64,000 nt of DNA from Drouetiella hepatica Uher 2000/2452 (GTDB lineage Bacteria > Cyanobacteriota > Cyanobacteriia > Elainellales > Elainellaceae), in the NCBI GenBank assembly GCA_019359505.1, contig JAHHHD010000026.1, positions 1-64,000 of the forward strand, written 5' to 3'. Positions 25,650 through 33,295 of this stretch are shown here, one piece after another. The position numbers and the translations under genes were made by a program. How positions within the stretch are numbered: position 1 is the first letter of the stretch; every line of letters starts with the position of its first letter. The notes beneath the pieces were generated by a model that saw only the letters and a list, made by a program, of their open reading frames with translations, was not told the DNA's origin and ran no database searches.

Positions 25650-28277
25650 CTAAATAGCCCCTCGTACCAAAATCACAGTCCGATCGCTGCTGCGGGCGAT
25701 CGCCTCTGGAATGTTGCCTTTGATCACCTGCCTCAGCAGTCCTTCCCGACTGGCTCCCAAAATGATCACATCACAGCGCTCTTTCTCAGCCAGATGCAAA
25801 ACAGCTTCAGCAACGGGCATTCCCCATAAGGGTCGAGGGGCGATCGGGTGAGTGATTTCTGCTGTCAACTCTTGAATGGTTTGCCGCAGCAGTTGGGTAT
25901 CTGCCCAGGTTGGCTCCCGGTCAAATACTTGACAGAGACGAATGTGGGGGGCAGAATTCAATGCCACTAGAGCAGGCAATAGCTGCAAGGCAGCCTGAGC
26001 ATTAGGGCCTCCCGCCATTGGCAGGAGCCATTGGTTAAAGGTGGGATTTTCTTTAAATTTGACCAAAACCACCTCACAGGCAGCTTGTCGGATAATGGTA
26101 TCAACCGCACTGCCAAAAATTCGTCCCGGCGTAGTCGTTTTACCGTCCCAGCCCATCAAAACGCGATCGATATGGCGATCGTGAATGGCTTCTAGCATTG
26201 CCTGAGCCGGATCATGGGCAATGCAAATTTGCGTATGCACCGAAATTTGCCACTGCCGACCCACTTGCTCTGCCTGCCGTAACAGACGGCGACCGCTCGT
26301 GGTGCGTACGGTCGTTTCTGCCGGGGATTGCCCTCTAGCAATCACCATGACATGCAGACATTCCAGCTCATACTGGTGGTGATGGGCAATCGCGGCGGCT
26401 AGCTGCAAGAGCAGCGGCGCAGTTTTGGGATTGCTGAGGGGAACCAGCAGCCGACCTCTGCCCGTGGCGGGCGATCGCGTTTGGTACACGCCATAGGAGG
26501 GTTCTGGCTTAGAACCGAGCGGCTGTGCGTTACCCATCACCTGATCGGCTTCTGCCCGAATGATATCGGCGCGGGTGATGATGCCCAATAGCTTCAGCCC
26601 CTCTGTCACAGGCAAGCGGCTAACCTTATGGCGATTGAGCACGTACAGCACATGGGGCAGGGGATCGGTGGGGTTGACGGTGACAGGCTTGGGGGTCATG
26701 ATGTCGGCGAGGGTAATTTCCTCAGCTTCGACCGGACGGCGGCTGGTGTCGGCAAGGTCGCTCTGGGTGACAATTCCCACCAATTTGCCATCATCTACCA
26801 CCGGAAACCCACGATGGTGCGATCGCGAGAAAGCCTGAATGGCATCACTCAAAGTCATTTGGCTAGAAAGAGTTTCGACGCGGCGTTGCATCAGATCAGA
26901 GGCGGTCAGCTCTGCCCAAGATTCGCCTCTAACATCGCGATCGAGATAGATCCCGTTCCAAGCCAGCAGCCGCGTGTAAATGGAGCCGCTAGCAATGCGA
27001 TCGCTAATCAAATAGGCAATCACGGAGCCAATCATCAAGGGCAGCACCAGGTTGAAGTCTGTGGTGATTTCAAAGACAATGACGATCGCCGTAATTGGCC
27101 CTCGCGTGACGGCGCTGAAAAAAGCCCCCATTCCCGCCAGGGCGTAGGTGGTCGTGGAGCTAACGCCCACCGGGACGCCCAAAGGTAACCCGACATAAAG
27201 CTCTAGCGTCTGCGCCATAAACCCCACGAGATGTCCTAGAGCCGCCCCCAAAATCAGCGAAGGGGCAAACAAGCCGCCGGGTGTTCCTGCTCCGTATGCC
27301 ACCAGCGTCAGGACAAATTTGGCCACAAACGCCAGCAGCGTCACCTGCCAGACGGTATCGCCCATGCTGAGGGATTGCTGAAGTTCGGTGCTATCTCGAA
27401 AGGAAGGGGGCAGCAGCATGACAATCAAGCCAGACACCAAACCCGCCATAGCCATCTTTCCTGGCAGACCCAGCTTAAAGCCCCTGATGCCCTTGCGGTA
27501 GAGCGCCAGACTCAAGAATACGCCCTGACTCAGCAGCGCCCCAAACAGTCCGGCAAGCAGCCCCAAAATCAGAAAAAACGGCACGTCTTGCAAAGAAAAG
27601 TTAGTGAGATCGCTCGTGGTGTCGAGGGTGAGGCTGAGTCCTTGCCCGCCCAGCAGCCGGGATACAACCGCGCCAATAAACGAAGCCAGGATCGCCGTCC
27701 CCAGCGTCAGATCAGAAAAATCTTGCAGAAATTCTTCTACGACAAATAAAATTCCGGCAATCGGCGCATTAAACCCTGCCGCCAGACCTGCCGCTGCGCC
27801 TGCCGCAATCAGCTGACGACGGCATTCGGGCGAGGTGGGAATCCATTGGCTGAGCTGCGCGGCAAGGGCTGCTCCGATCTGCACCGTCGGACCCTGCCGC
27901 CCCAGATTCAGCCCAGAGCCGAGGGCAACAATGACGCTGACCATTTTGACGATCGCTACCCGCAAATTCAGCAGAATCGAGACATTCGCCAGCACCGCCT
28001 TCACCTGCGGAATGCCGCTCCCTGAAGCCTCTGGCGCAAATCGCTCAATCAGCCAGCCTGACAGCGCGCCGCCCACCAACCCCATGAGTGGCAGCACGAT
28101 CCAAACCGGATGCTCAAACGACATCTGCACGCGCCAGCCCCCCAGCCAGCCAATGCCCTGCTTGAGCAGGACTGCGGCTAGTCCGGAAACCAACCCAATC
28201 ACGCAAGCCTCAAAGATGGCGAGATTCTTCGCCTCAATTCGCAGATGCTGAAGTTGTCTAGGAAGAACGATGCGCAC
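25650..28277 (-). CDS. ClC chloride channel/transporter with CBS pair and USP domains
   Basis: The protein has 875 residues. The ClC membrane domain covers residues 1-430 with GSGIPQVK (chloride site), GRQGPTVQIG, VVEEF (keeping the inner proton-pathway Glu) and GTPGGLFAPSL. A CBS-domain pair follows (about 455-575; LMQRRVETLSSQMTLSDAI and IMTPKPVTVNPTDPL). Then come two universal-stress-protein-like segments (about 600-875; VLMGWDGKTTTPGRIFGS and IILGASREGLLRQVIKGNIP). The external gating glutamate of the GREGP motif is glutamine here (Gln128, codon 27894-27896). In the well-studied E. coli ClC this change uncouples proton transport, so the protein may conduct chloride without antiport. CBS and USP domains suggest nucleotide control. 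Confidence 0.92.
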   Translation of the reverse strand: MRIVLPRQLQHLRIEAKNLAIFEACVIGLVSGLAAVLLKQGIGWLGGWRVQMSFEHPVWIVLPLMGLVGGALSGWLIERFAPEASGSGIPQVKAVLANVSILLNLRVAIVKMVSVIVALGSGLNLGRQGPTVQIGAALAAQLSQWIPTSPECRRQLIAAGAAAGLAAGFNAPIAGILFVVEEFLQDFSDLTLGTAILASFIGAVVSRLLGGQGLSLTLDTTSDLTNFSLQDVPFFLILGLLAGLFGALLSQGVFLSLALYRKGIRGFKLGLPGKMAMAGLVSGLIVMLLPPSFRDSTELQQSLSMGDTVWQVTLLAFVAKFVLTLVAYGAGTPGGLFAPSLILGAALGHLVGFMAQTLELYVGLPLGVPVGVSSTTTYALAGMGAFFSAVTRGPITAIVIVFEITTDFNLVLPLMIGSVIAYLISDRIASGSIYTRLLAWNGIYLDRDVRGESWAELTASDLMQRRVETLSSQMTLSDAIQAFSRSHHRGFPVVDDGKLVGIVTQSDLADTSRRPVEAEEITLADIMTPKPVTVNPTDPLPHVLYVLNRHKVSRLPVTEGLKLLGIITRADIIRAEADQVMGNAQPLGSKPEPSYGVYQTRSPATGRGRLLVPLSNPKTAPLLLQLAAAIAHHHQYELECLHVMVIARGQSPAETTVRTTSGRRLLRQAEQVGRQWQISVHTQICIAHDPAQAMLEAIHDRHIDRVLMGWDGKTTTPGRIFGSAVDTIIRQAACEVVLVKFKENPTFNQWLLPMAGGPNAQAALQLLPALVALNSAPHIRLCQVFDREPTWADTQLLRQTIQELTAEITHPIAPRPLWGMPVAEAVLHLAEKERCDVIILGASREGLLRQVIKGNIPEAIARSSDRTVILVRGAI

Positions 28278-28323
28278 TATGCTTGAGTATGCGTAACAAC
28301 TCGATATATCGCTTTACTAGAGC

Positions 28324-28374
28324 TGCGAACCTTTCAAAACCTTTTTGAAAAGTTCAGATGCGAACCTTTCAAAA
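28324..28374. repeat. 16-bp direct repeat flanking a palindrome
   Basis: TGCGAACCTTTCAAAA occurs at 28324-28339 and again at 28359-28374. Between them the first copy pairs with TTTTTGAAAAG to form a near-palindrome (about 28331-28352). It lies in the divergent region between the ClC gene and the small DUF6737-like gene, where it could be an operator. There is no further evidence for a regulator. Confidence 0.5.
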
Positions 28375-28470
28375 AACAAATAGCATACTTGCGACCTCGA
28401 CAGTCTGACTCAATAGACCAACCCGATAAAAAATCAGCACAATGAAAGTCAGCCGCATCATTTTAGCTTT

Positions 28471-28743
28471 ATGACTCCTCAACCTGCCTCCACAAATGTT
28501 TGGCATCAAAAACCCTGGTGGTGTCAGCCCTGGTCGATCGCCCTTACAGGAATTGTTCTGATTAGCGGCAGCTGGCTGCCGTTTCACCGAATTTGGATCA
28601 CGGCGATCGTCGCTCTACCCGTTCTCACCTGGATGGGATTTTTTCTGATTCTCTATCCTCAAGCTGTACAGCAAGAAGCCCTGCAGCAAGCCCTTTCCCA
28701 AACCGGATCTTCCCCTAGCGAATCGCAAAAACCTTTAAATTAA
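28471..28743 (+). CDS. Small cyanobacterial membrane protein (DUF6737-like)
   Basis: This encodes 90 residues with two hydrophobic segments (SIALTGIVLISGSWLPF and IWITAIVALPVLTWMGFFLIL), a tryptophan-rich start (VWHQKPWWCQPW) and a polar C-terminal tail. I recall this shape from short proteins conserved across cyanobacteria with no known function. It precedes threonine synthase by 75 bp on the same strand. A minus-strand reading frame of 72 residues overlaps it and looks like a shadow. Confidence 0.78.
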   Translation: MTPQPASTNVWHQKPWWCQPWSIALTGIVLISGSWLPFHRIWITAIVALPVLTWMGFFLILYPQAVQQEALQQALSQTGSSPSESQKPLN

Positions 28744-28817
28744 ACCACTGAGTCAGGTCAAGAGCGCATCAGGAAGGGTATCCTGATCCTACGTCGATCG
28801 ATTTTTTGGGAAGCGCT

Positions 28818-29942
28818 GTGAGCATTTCATCCCCCTTTTCGTCTGCCCTGTCCTCTATTCAAGTTTCGTCCTCCCCCATTCGTCAGCAGGGCTGGCGGGG
28901 ACTCATTGAGGAGTATCGCCAGTACCTCCCTGTCAGTGAAGCTACGCCTGTGGTGACGCTGCACGAAGGCAACACCCCGCTGATTCCGCTCCCGGCGATC
29001 GCCGCCCTGATTGGCAAACAGGTACAGGTCTGGGGAAAATATGACGGACTCAACCCCACGGGCAGCTTTAAAGACCGGGGCATGACCATGGCCGTCTCGA
29101 AGGCAAAGGAAGAAGGGGCGAAAGTCGTCATTTGCGCCAGCACAGGCAACACCTCAGCAGCAGCAGCAGCCTATGCCCGCCGCGCCGGGATGCGGGCCTA
29201 TGTGCTGATTCCCGATGGCTATGTGGCGTTGGGCAAACTGGCGCAAGCGCTGCTCTATGGGGCAGAAGTGCTGGCGGTTAAAGGCAATTTTGACTGTGCC
29301 TTGTCGATCGTCCGTGAAATGGCAGACCATTACCCCATTACGCTCGTCAACTCGGTGAATCCTTACCGACTGGAGGGGCAAAAAACCGCGGCTTTTGAGA
29401 TTGTGGATGCTCTTGGCACCTCGCCCGACTGGCTCTGTATTCCAGTGGGTAATGCAGGCAACATTAGCGCCTACTGGATGGGCTTTTGTCAATATCATCA
29501 AGTCGGCAAGAGCGATCGTCTGCCACAAATGATGGGGTTCCAGGCGGCAGGAGCCTCCCCCTTGGTTACAGGTCAGCCCGTCGAACATCCTGAGACTCTG
29601 GCAACAGCAATTCGGATTGGCAATCCGGCGAGTTGGGATAAAGCGATCGCCGTCAAAGAAGCCAGCCAGGGACAGTTTCACGCCGTTACCGACGAAGAAA
29701 TTTTGGATGCCTATCGGCTACTGGCTGCCCAAGAAGGCATTTTTTGTGAGCCAGCCAGCGCCGCTTCGGTCGCAGGACTGCTCAAGGTCAAAGATCAGGT
29801 GCCGCCGGGTTCAAAAATCGTCTGTGTTCTGACGGGCAACGGTCTCAAAGATCCTGATACAGCCATCAAGCACTGCCAAAATCAGTTCAAAACCGGAATT
29901 GAGCCAACGCGATCGGCAGTCGCGCAAGTGATGGGATTTTAA
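28818..29942 (+). CDS. thrC: Threonine synthase
   Basis: This enzyme makes threonine from O-phosphohomoserine using PLP. The 374-residue protein carries the PLP lysine in [11 protein letters not shown], the phosphate-binding [14 protein letters not shown] segment and the C-terminal [12 protein letters not shown]. These are typical of the short, ArgJ-like bacterial threonine synthases. The start is GTG 28818 or TTG 28806, four codons upstream; neither has a strong ribosome binding site. It has a housekeeping role and no sign of linkage to the neighbouring genes beyond shared direction. Confidence 0.95.
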   Translation: MSISSPFSSALSSIQVSSSPIRQQGWRGLIEEYRQYLPVSEATPVVTLHEGNTPLIPLPAIAALIGKQVQVWGKYDGLNPTGSFKDRGMTMAVSKAKEEGAKVVICASTGNTSAAAAAYARRAGMRAYVLIPDGYVALGKLAQALLYGAEVLAVKGNFDCALSIVREMADHYPITLVNSVNPYRLEGQKTAAFEIVDALGTSPDWLCIPVGNAGNISAYWMGFCQYHQVGKSDRLPQMMGFQAAGASPLVTGQPVEHPETLATAIRIGNPASWDKAIAVKEASQGQFHAVTDEEILDAYRLLAAQEGIFCEPASAASVAGLLKVKDQVPPGSKIVCVLTGNGLKDPDTAIKHCQNQFKTGIEPTRSAVAQVMGF

Positions 29943-29970
29943 ATCATTTGATGGGATTTTAAATCATTTG
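29924..29970. repeat. Short direct duplication at the end of thrC
   Basis: GATGGGATTTTAAATCATTT occurs twice in direct succession from about 29931. The first copy includes the thrC stop codon and the second lies just outside it. This looks like a small tandem duplication of the gene's 3' end. Confidence 0.75.
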
Positions 29971-30518
29971 ACGGCGCGTTCTTCATTAAGCTGATCGATC
30001 GCATCTCCCAATGCAGTCGTCAGGCTTTTGCGGGTGTCGGCATGGGCAATCTGCTCAGCGCGTAAAGACCGAGCAAGACGATCGCATTCCTGCAAAGCAT
30101 CCACCAGCCGTTCCTTTAAGTCTTCGAGACTGGACAGCGATCCAATCTCTGACTGAAGGCTGGCGCGATCGCGTCCTAACTCTCCAGAGGGTTCCCGAAG
30201 TTCTTGCAGTTCAGTTTTGAGATGCTCTAGAGTCTTCCGAGACAGGTGGGTGTCCAAACGCCGCTGTTTCGCCTCAGTTTCATAGAGACTACGCCAGCTT
30301 GCCGCACTGACATAGGCTTCATCACGCTCTTGATGGGCGATCGTCACCTGCTGCTGAAGCGACTTAATCTCGGCTAACCACTGGACGATATCCGGACGCA
30401 TAGATGGCTCTAAAGCGTCTGACTTTACAGCATCTGATTCAACAACATCTGATTCAACAGCATCTGATTCAACAACATCTGGTGCAGCGTTTAGATTCGG
30501 TGTAACCTCTTGACTCAT
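29964..30518 (-). CDS. Coiled-coil protein of unknown function
   Basis: This encodes 184 residues. The N-terminus contains an acidic repeated stretch (DVVESDAVESDVVESDAVKS) generated by a 15-bp DNA repeat. From about residue 50 onward the protein is mostly heptad-patterned helix (IKSLQQQVTIAHQERDEAY and LEDLKERLVDALQECDRLA). There is no signal peptide or membrane segment. I recognise no family beyond general similarity to cyanobacterial coiled-coil proteins. It converges with thrC, 21 bp away. Confidence 0.75.
   Translation of the reverse strand: MSQEVTPNLNAAPDVVESDAVESDVVESDAVKSDALEPSMRPDIVQWLAEIKSLQQQVTIAHQERDEAYVSAASWRSLYETEAKQRRLDTHLSRKTLEHLKTELQELREPSGELGRDRASLQSEIGSLSSLEDLKERLVDALQECDRLARSLRAEQIAHADTRKSLTTALGDAIDQLNEERAVK
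30429..30480 (-). repeat. 15-bp tandem repeat in the coiled-coil gene
   Basis: About three and a half copies of CATCTGATTCAACAR encode the acidic VESDA/VESDV pentapeptide repeat. The nearly identical copies suggest slippage-type variation in length. Confidence 0.8.
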
Positions 30519-30554
30519 CGCATTCCCCCATGCAGCTTCTACGAAGCTGTAATT

Positions 30555-30649
30555 TATAGCAACCGCCTTGGCGGTTAGGACGGGGACATTTAGGGTGAGG
30601 CGCGAGGTGCCCCACCCTAAATGTCCTAAGCAAACTGGCGACAGCTATG
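30555..30649 (+). repeat. Palindromic repeat, family B, copy 1
   Basis: This ~95-bp element begins TATAGCAACCGCCTTGGCGG. It contains a long hairpin at 30584-30626 (arms GGACATTTAGGGTG and its complement, continued by a mismatched stem) and ends near GCTATG. A second copy lies in opposite orientation at 48296-48391. It fills most of the gap between the coiled-coil gene and the M50 protease gene. Confidence 0.85.
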
Positions 30650-30680
30650 CATCTTTAAGCAAGTCAATCTTTGAGCAAGC

Positions 30681-32219
30681 CTAAAACACAATCTGCATGA
30701 TGGCTTGAGGAGCAGGAAGAATAATGCTGACGAGCAAGAATAGCGCCATTAAACCCAAAAAGTCACGGCGGTTGTCTAGGTCAGACACGTCATTGAGCGC
30801 GGCTTCATCGACAACGGGCATCAAAAACAGCACCACCGCCCAGATCAACAGCTCCTGCTGCACCAATATCAACAGCACAAAAACCAACAGCTGAGAAATT
30901 CGACCAATGGAGGCTCCTACGCGCTGACCAAACATGGCGTGAACAATATGCCCCCCATCCAGCGAACCCACGGGCAGCAGATTCAGGGCAGTTAGCACGA
31001 TGCCCAAACAGCCAGCGATCGCCACCGGATGAAGCTTCAGCGCCTGTTCTGCCGTCAGCGCATTGCCCAACGCCAGCTTGCTAAACAGGGCAATTAGCAG
31101 CGAGGCGGTCGGCTCAAAGGAATTAAAATTCAGCAAGCCTGATTCTTCGCTAAGCGGAATCGGCGTAGAGTGCGCCAGACCCCACAGCAAAATCGGTACG
31201 GTGACCACAAACCCAGCCAGAGGACCCGCAATGCCAATATCAAACAGCGCCTTGCGGTTGGGGATGGGCGATCGCATCTGAATAAAAGCCCCAAACGTGC
31301 CAAACGGAAAGATATTCGCGGGTGGAACCGGAATCAGATAAGGCAAGGTAACGCGCATATGATGACGACGCGCCATCAAGTAATGGGCTAATTCATGAGT
31401 TACCAGAATAGTCATGAGCGCCAGCGCATAGGGCAACCCAGTCATCCATTCAGCCTGGGTTTGCGGCATCTGTAGGGCTGGCGGCACCTGAACGGGTCTG
31501 CTCAGAATAACACCCGCTAAGGTTGTGGTCAGCAATGTAGCAAGCAGCAGTCCGATCGCTAGAAAAGGACGAGCAATTCGCTCTGGCTTTGATGATCGGG
31601 CGATTGGGGTACCTGACTCCTCCGGTATCGCCTTAGACTGCGGATTGGGGACAAGAGCAAAGAAAGGCTTGCCGTTGATACCTTCCTGGAAGACTACTAA
31701 AAAGCGATCGCTAAAGTTGGCTTCGATATTTTTTTGAACCGTGTTGTAGGCAATCTCTGGCGAGGTTCGCAATTGCCCTCGACAGATTAGCGCCTGGGGA
31801 CGCGGCTCAATATTTTGAAGAAAATAGATCGACCAGGGGAAACAGGTTTGAAGACTGGCTTCCTCCTCCCGGCTCATGGGGCGCAGGGGCGATCGCGGTT
31901 CTGGCAGGGCAGCTAGCGCGGGCTGAGCATCCAGTGGCGGCTTCACCGTAGGCTTGACCTCGGCAGCGGGCAATCGCCCCCGTTGCACCAATACCCAATA
32001 CAGCGTTGAGCTAACCACAAACGATACAGAGAGCAACAGTAGCAGATGAAAATCATTGCCTTGACTGCCGTTGACCATGAGCCAGCTCATCCAGGCAAAC
32101 GCAGGAATCATCATCACCAGCCACAGCAGCCAGACTGGGGTACGGGTAATGCCCGCAACGCTACGTTGCACGATAAAGTAAGTAAAGATTCCAATTAGAA
32201 TCAGAAGCAGCAAAATCAT
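30681..32219 (-). CDS. M50-family intramembrane metalloprotease, EGY type
   Basis: The protein has 512 residues. An N-terminal pair of membrane segments is followed by a soluble domain (LICRGQLRTSPEIAYNTVQ and FLVVFQEGINGKPFFALVP) typical of plant EGY1/EGY2 and their cyanobacterial homologues. The membrane core then carries the zinc motif VTHELAHYLMARR and the second motif VGSLDGGHIVHAMFG (LDG). Both are required for site-2-protease activity, so it should be active in the cytoplasmic or thylakoid membrane. It may cleave a membrane-bound regulator; an ECF sigma/anti-sigma pair lies elsewhere in the window, but no link is shown. Confidence 0.9.
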   Translation of the reverse strand: MILLLLILIGIFTYFIVQRSVAGITRTPVWLLWLVMMIPAFAWMSWLMVNGSQGNDFHLLLLLSVSFVVSSTLYWVLVQRGRLPAAEVKPTVKPPLDAQPALAALPEPRSPLRPMSREEEASLQTCFPWSIYFLQNIEPRPQALICRGQLRTSPEIAYNTVQKNIEANFSDRFLVVFQEGINGKPFFALVPNPQSKAIPEESGTPIARSSKPERIARPFLAIGLLLATLLTTTLAGVILSRPVQVPPALQMPQTQAEWMTGLPYALALMTILVTHELAHYLMARRHHMRVTLPYLIPVPPANIFPFGTFGAFIQMRSPIPNRKALFDIGIAGPLAGFVVTVPILLWGLAHSTPIPLSEESGLLNFNSFEPTASLLIALFSKLALGNALTAEQALKLHPVAIAGCLGIVLTALNLLPVGSLDGGHIVHAMFGQRVGASIGRISQLLVFVLLILVQQELLIWAVVLFLMPVVDEAALNDVSDLDNRRDFLGLMALFLLVSIILPAPQAIMQIVF

Positions 32220-32380
32220 GCTGTAAATCTCGAATGCGGTTGTGCGGCTAAACTAGGCAGACTAACAAGCTTTGTTCTGAGAACTTGTCAGACTTGCCTG
32301 ATTCAATCTTAAGTTCTAATCTTTCTCAATTTCAATTTGTCTCCAAATACTGACACTCAGGTCATAGCTAACCTCTCCGA

Positions 32381-33061
32381 ATGACGGCTGAACTTCCCCT
32401 GCACCCCCCATTCAAACCTCCTCGATCGGTTTTCGACACGGTTCTTGCTTTTCCACCCAACCGAGAAACGCTAGGGGGAACTGCCTATCTAATTCTGGAA
32501 AACACAGGCAATATCCTGATCGATTGTCCAGCCTGGGAGCCTGGGAATCAGGCATTTCTGCAAGAAAAAGGCGTACGCTGGCTATTTTTGACCCATCGAG
32601 GGGCGATCGCTCACGTCAAGGAAATGCAGGAAACCCTTGGATGTGAAGTGCTGATTCAAGAGCAGGAGGCATACCTGCTGCCCGGAATTCCCGTCACTTC
32701 CTTTCAGCAAGAGTTTAGCCTTAGCGCCAGCAGCCAGGTAATTTGGACTTGCGGCTATTCCCCTGGATCATCGTGTTTACACTACGCTCAAGCAGGCGGC
32801 ATATTGTTTAGCGGACGGCACCTCTTGCCCAATCAGCAGGGCGAACCCGTGCCCTTACGGATTTCGAGAACCTTCCATTGGCGCAGACAAATCGGGAACG
32901 TGCAGAAATTGCGCGATCGCTTTTCCTCTGAGACGCTGCAATACATTTGCCCTGGAGCTAGCACGGGCTTTTTGAGAGGTGAACGGGCGATCGATCGGGC
33001 TTATGAGCAGCTGATGCAACTTGATCTACAAGCCTGTCTGCAAGCCCGACCCATCCTATAG
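32381..33061 (+). CDS. MBL-fold-like protein with degenerate metal motif
   Basis: This encodes 226 residues. The order of strands and helices (AYLILENTGNILIDCPAWEPG, WLFLTHRGAIAHVKEMQE, GGILFSGRHLL) follows the metallo-beta-lactamase fold as used in glyoxalase-II-like hydrolases. The metal motif HxHxDH is reduced to HRGAIAH, and the later metal ligand position is SGRHL. It is probably not a normal two-metal hydrolase. I recall similar proteins in many cyanobacteria. It is transcribed away from the M50 gene. Confidence 0.8.
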   Translation: MTAELPLHPPFKPPRSVFDTVLAFPPNRETLGGTAYLILENTGNILIDCPAWEPGNQAFLQEKGVRWLFLTHRGAIAHVKEMQETLGCEVLIQEQEAYLLPGIPVTSFQQEFSLSASSQVIWTCGYSPGSSCLHYAQAGGILFSGRHLLPNQQGEPVPLRISRTFHWRRQIGNVQKLRDRFSSETLQYICPGASTGFLRGERAIDRAYEQLMQLDLQACLQARPIL

Positions 33062-33130
33062 CAGCTAGGGCTGAGCAGGGTGCGAATCACGTCAAGCACT
33101 GGTGAGGCGCTTCACTTACAGCACCTCACT

Positions 33131-33235
33131 TACAGCAATTTTCAGTTGCATAAACCACAGTTATTTTTGTAGAAGCCGCGCGGAGCACGGCTTCTACAAA
33201 AATAACCCATACTTAATCAAGCGCAAAGCACTGTA
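33131..33235 (+). repeat. Palindromic repeat, family A, copy 1
   Basis: This 105-bp element starts TACAGCAATTTTCAG and ends GCGCAAAGCACTGTA, so the outermost bases form short inverted repeats (TACAG/CTGTA). The centre (33160-33205) is a hairpin with 19-bp perfect arms, GTTATTTTTGTAGAAGCCG and its complement. A copy in the opposite orientation is at 42657-42756. It lies between the MBL-like gene and recQ. Confidence 0.88.
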
Positions 33236-33295
33236 AGGCGATCGATCGCCCGTACTACCTATAAGATAGATTTGAGCCTGAGAAAAGCAACCGCT

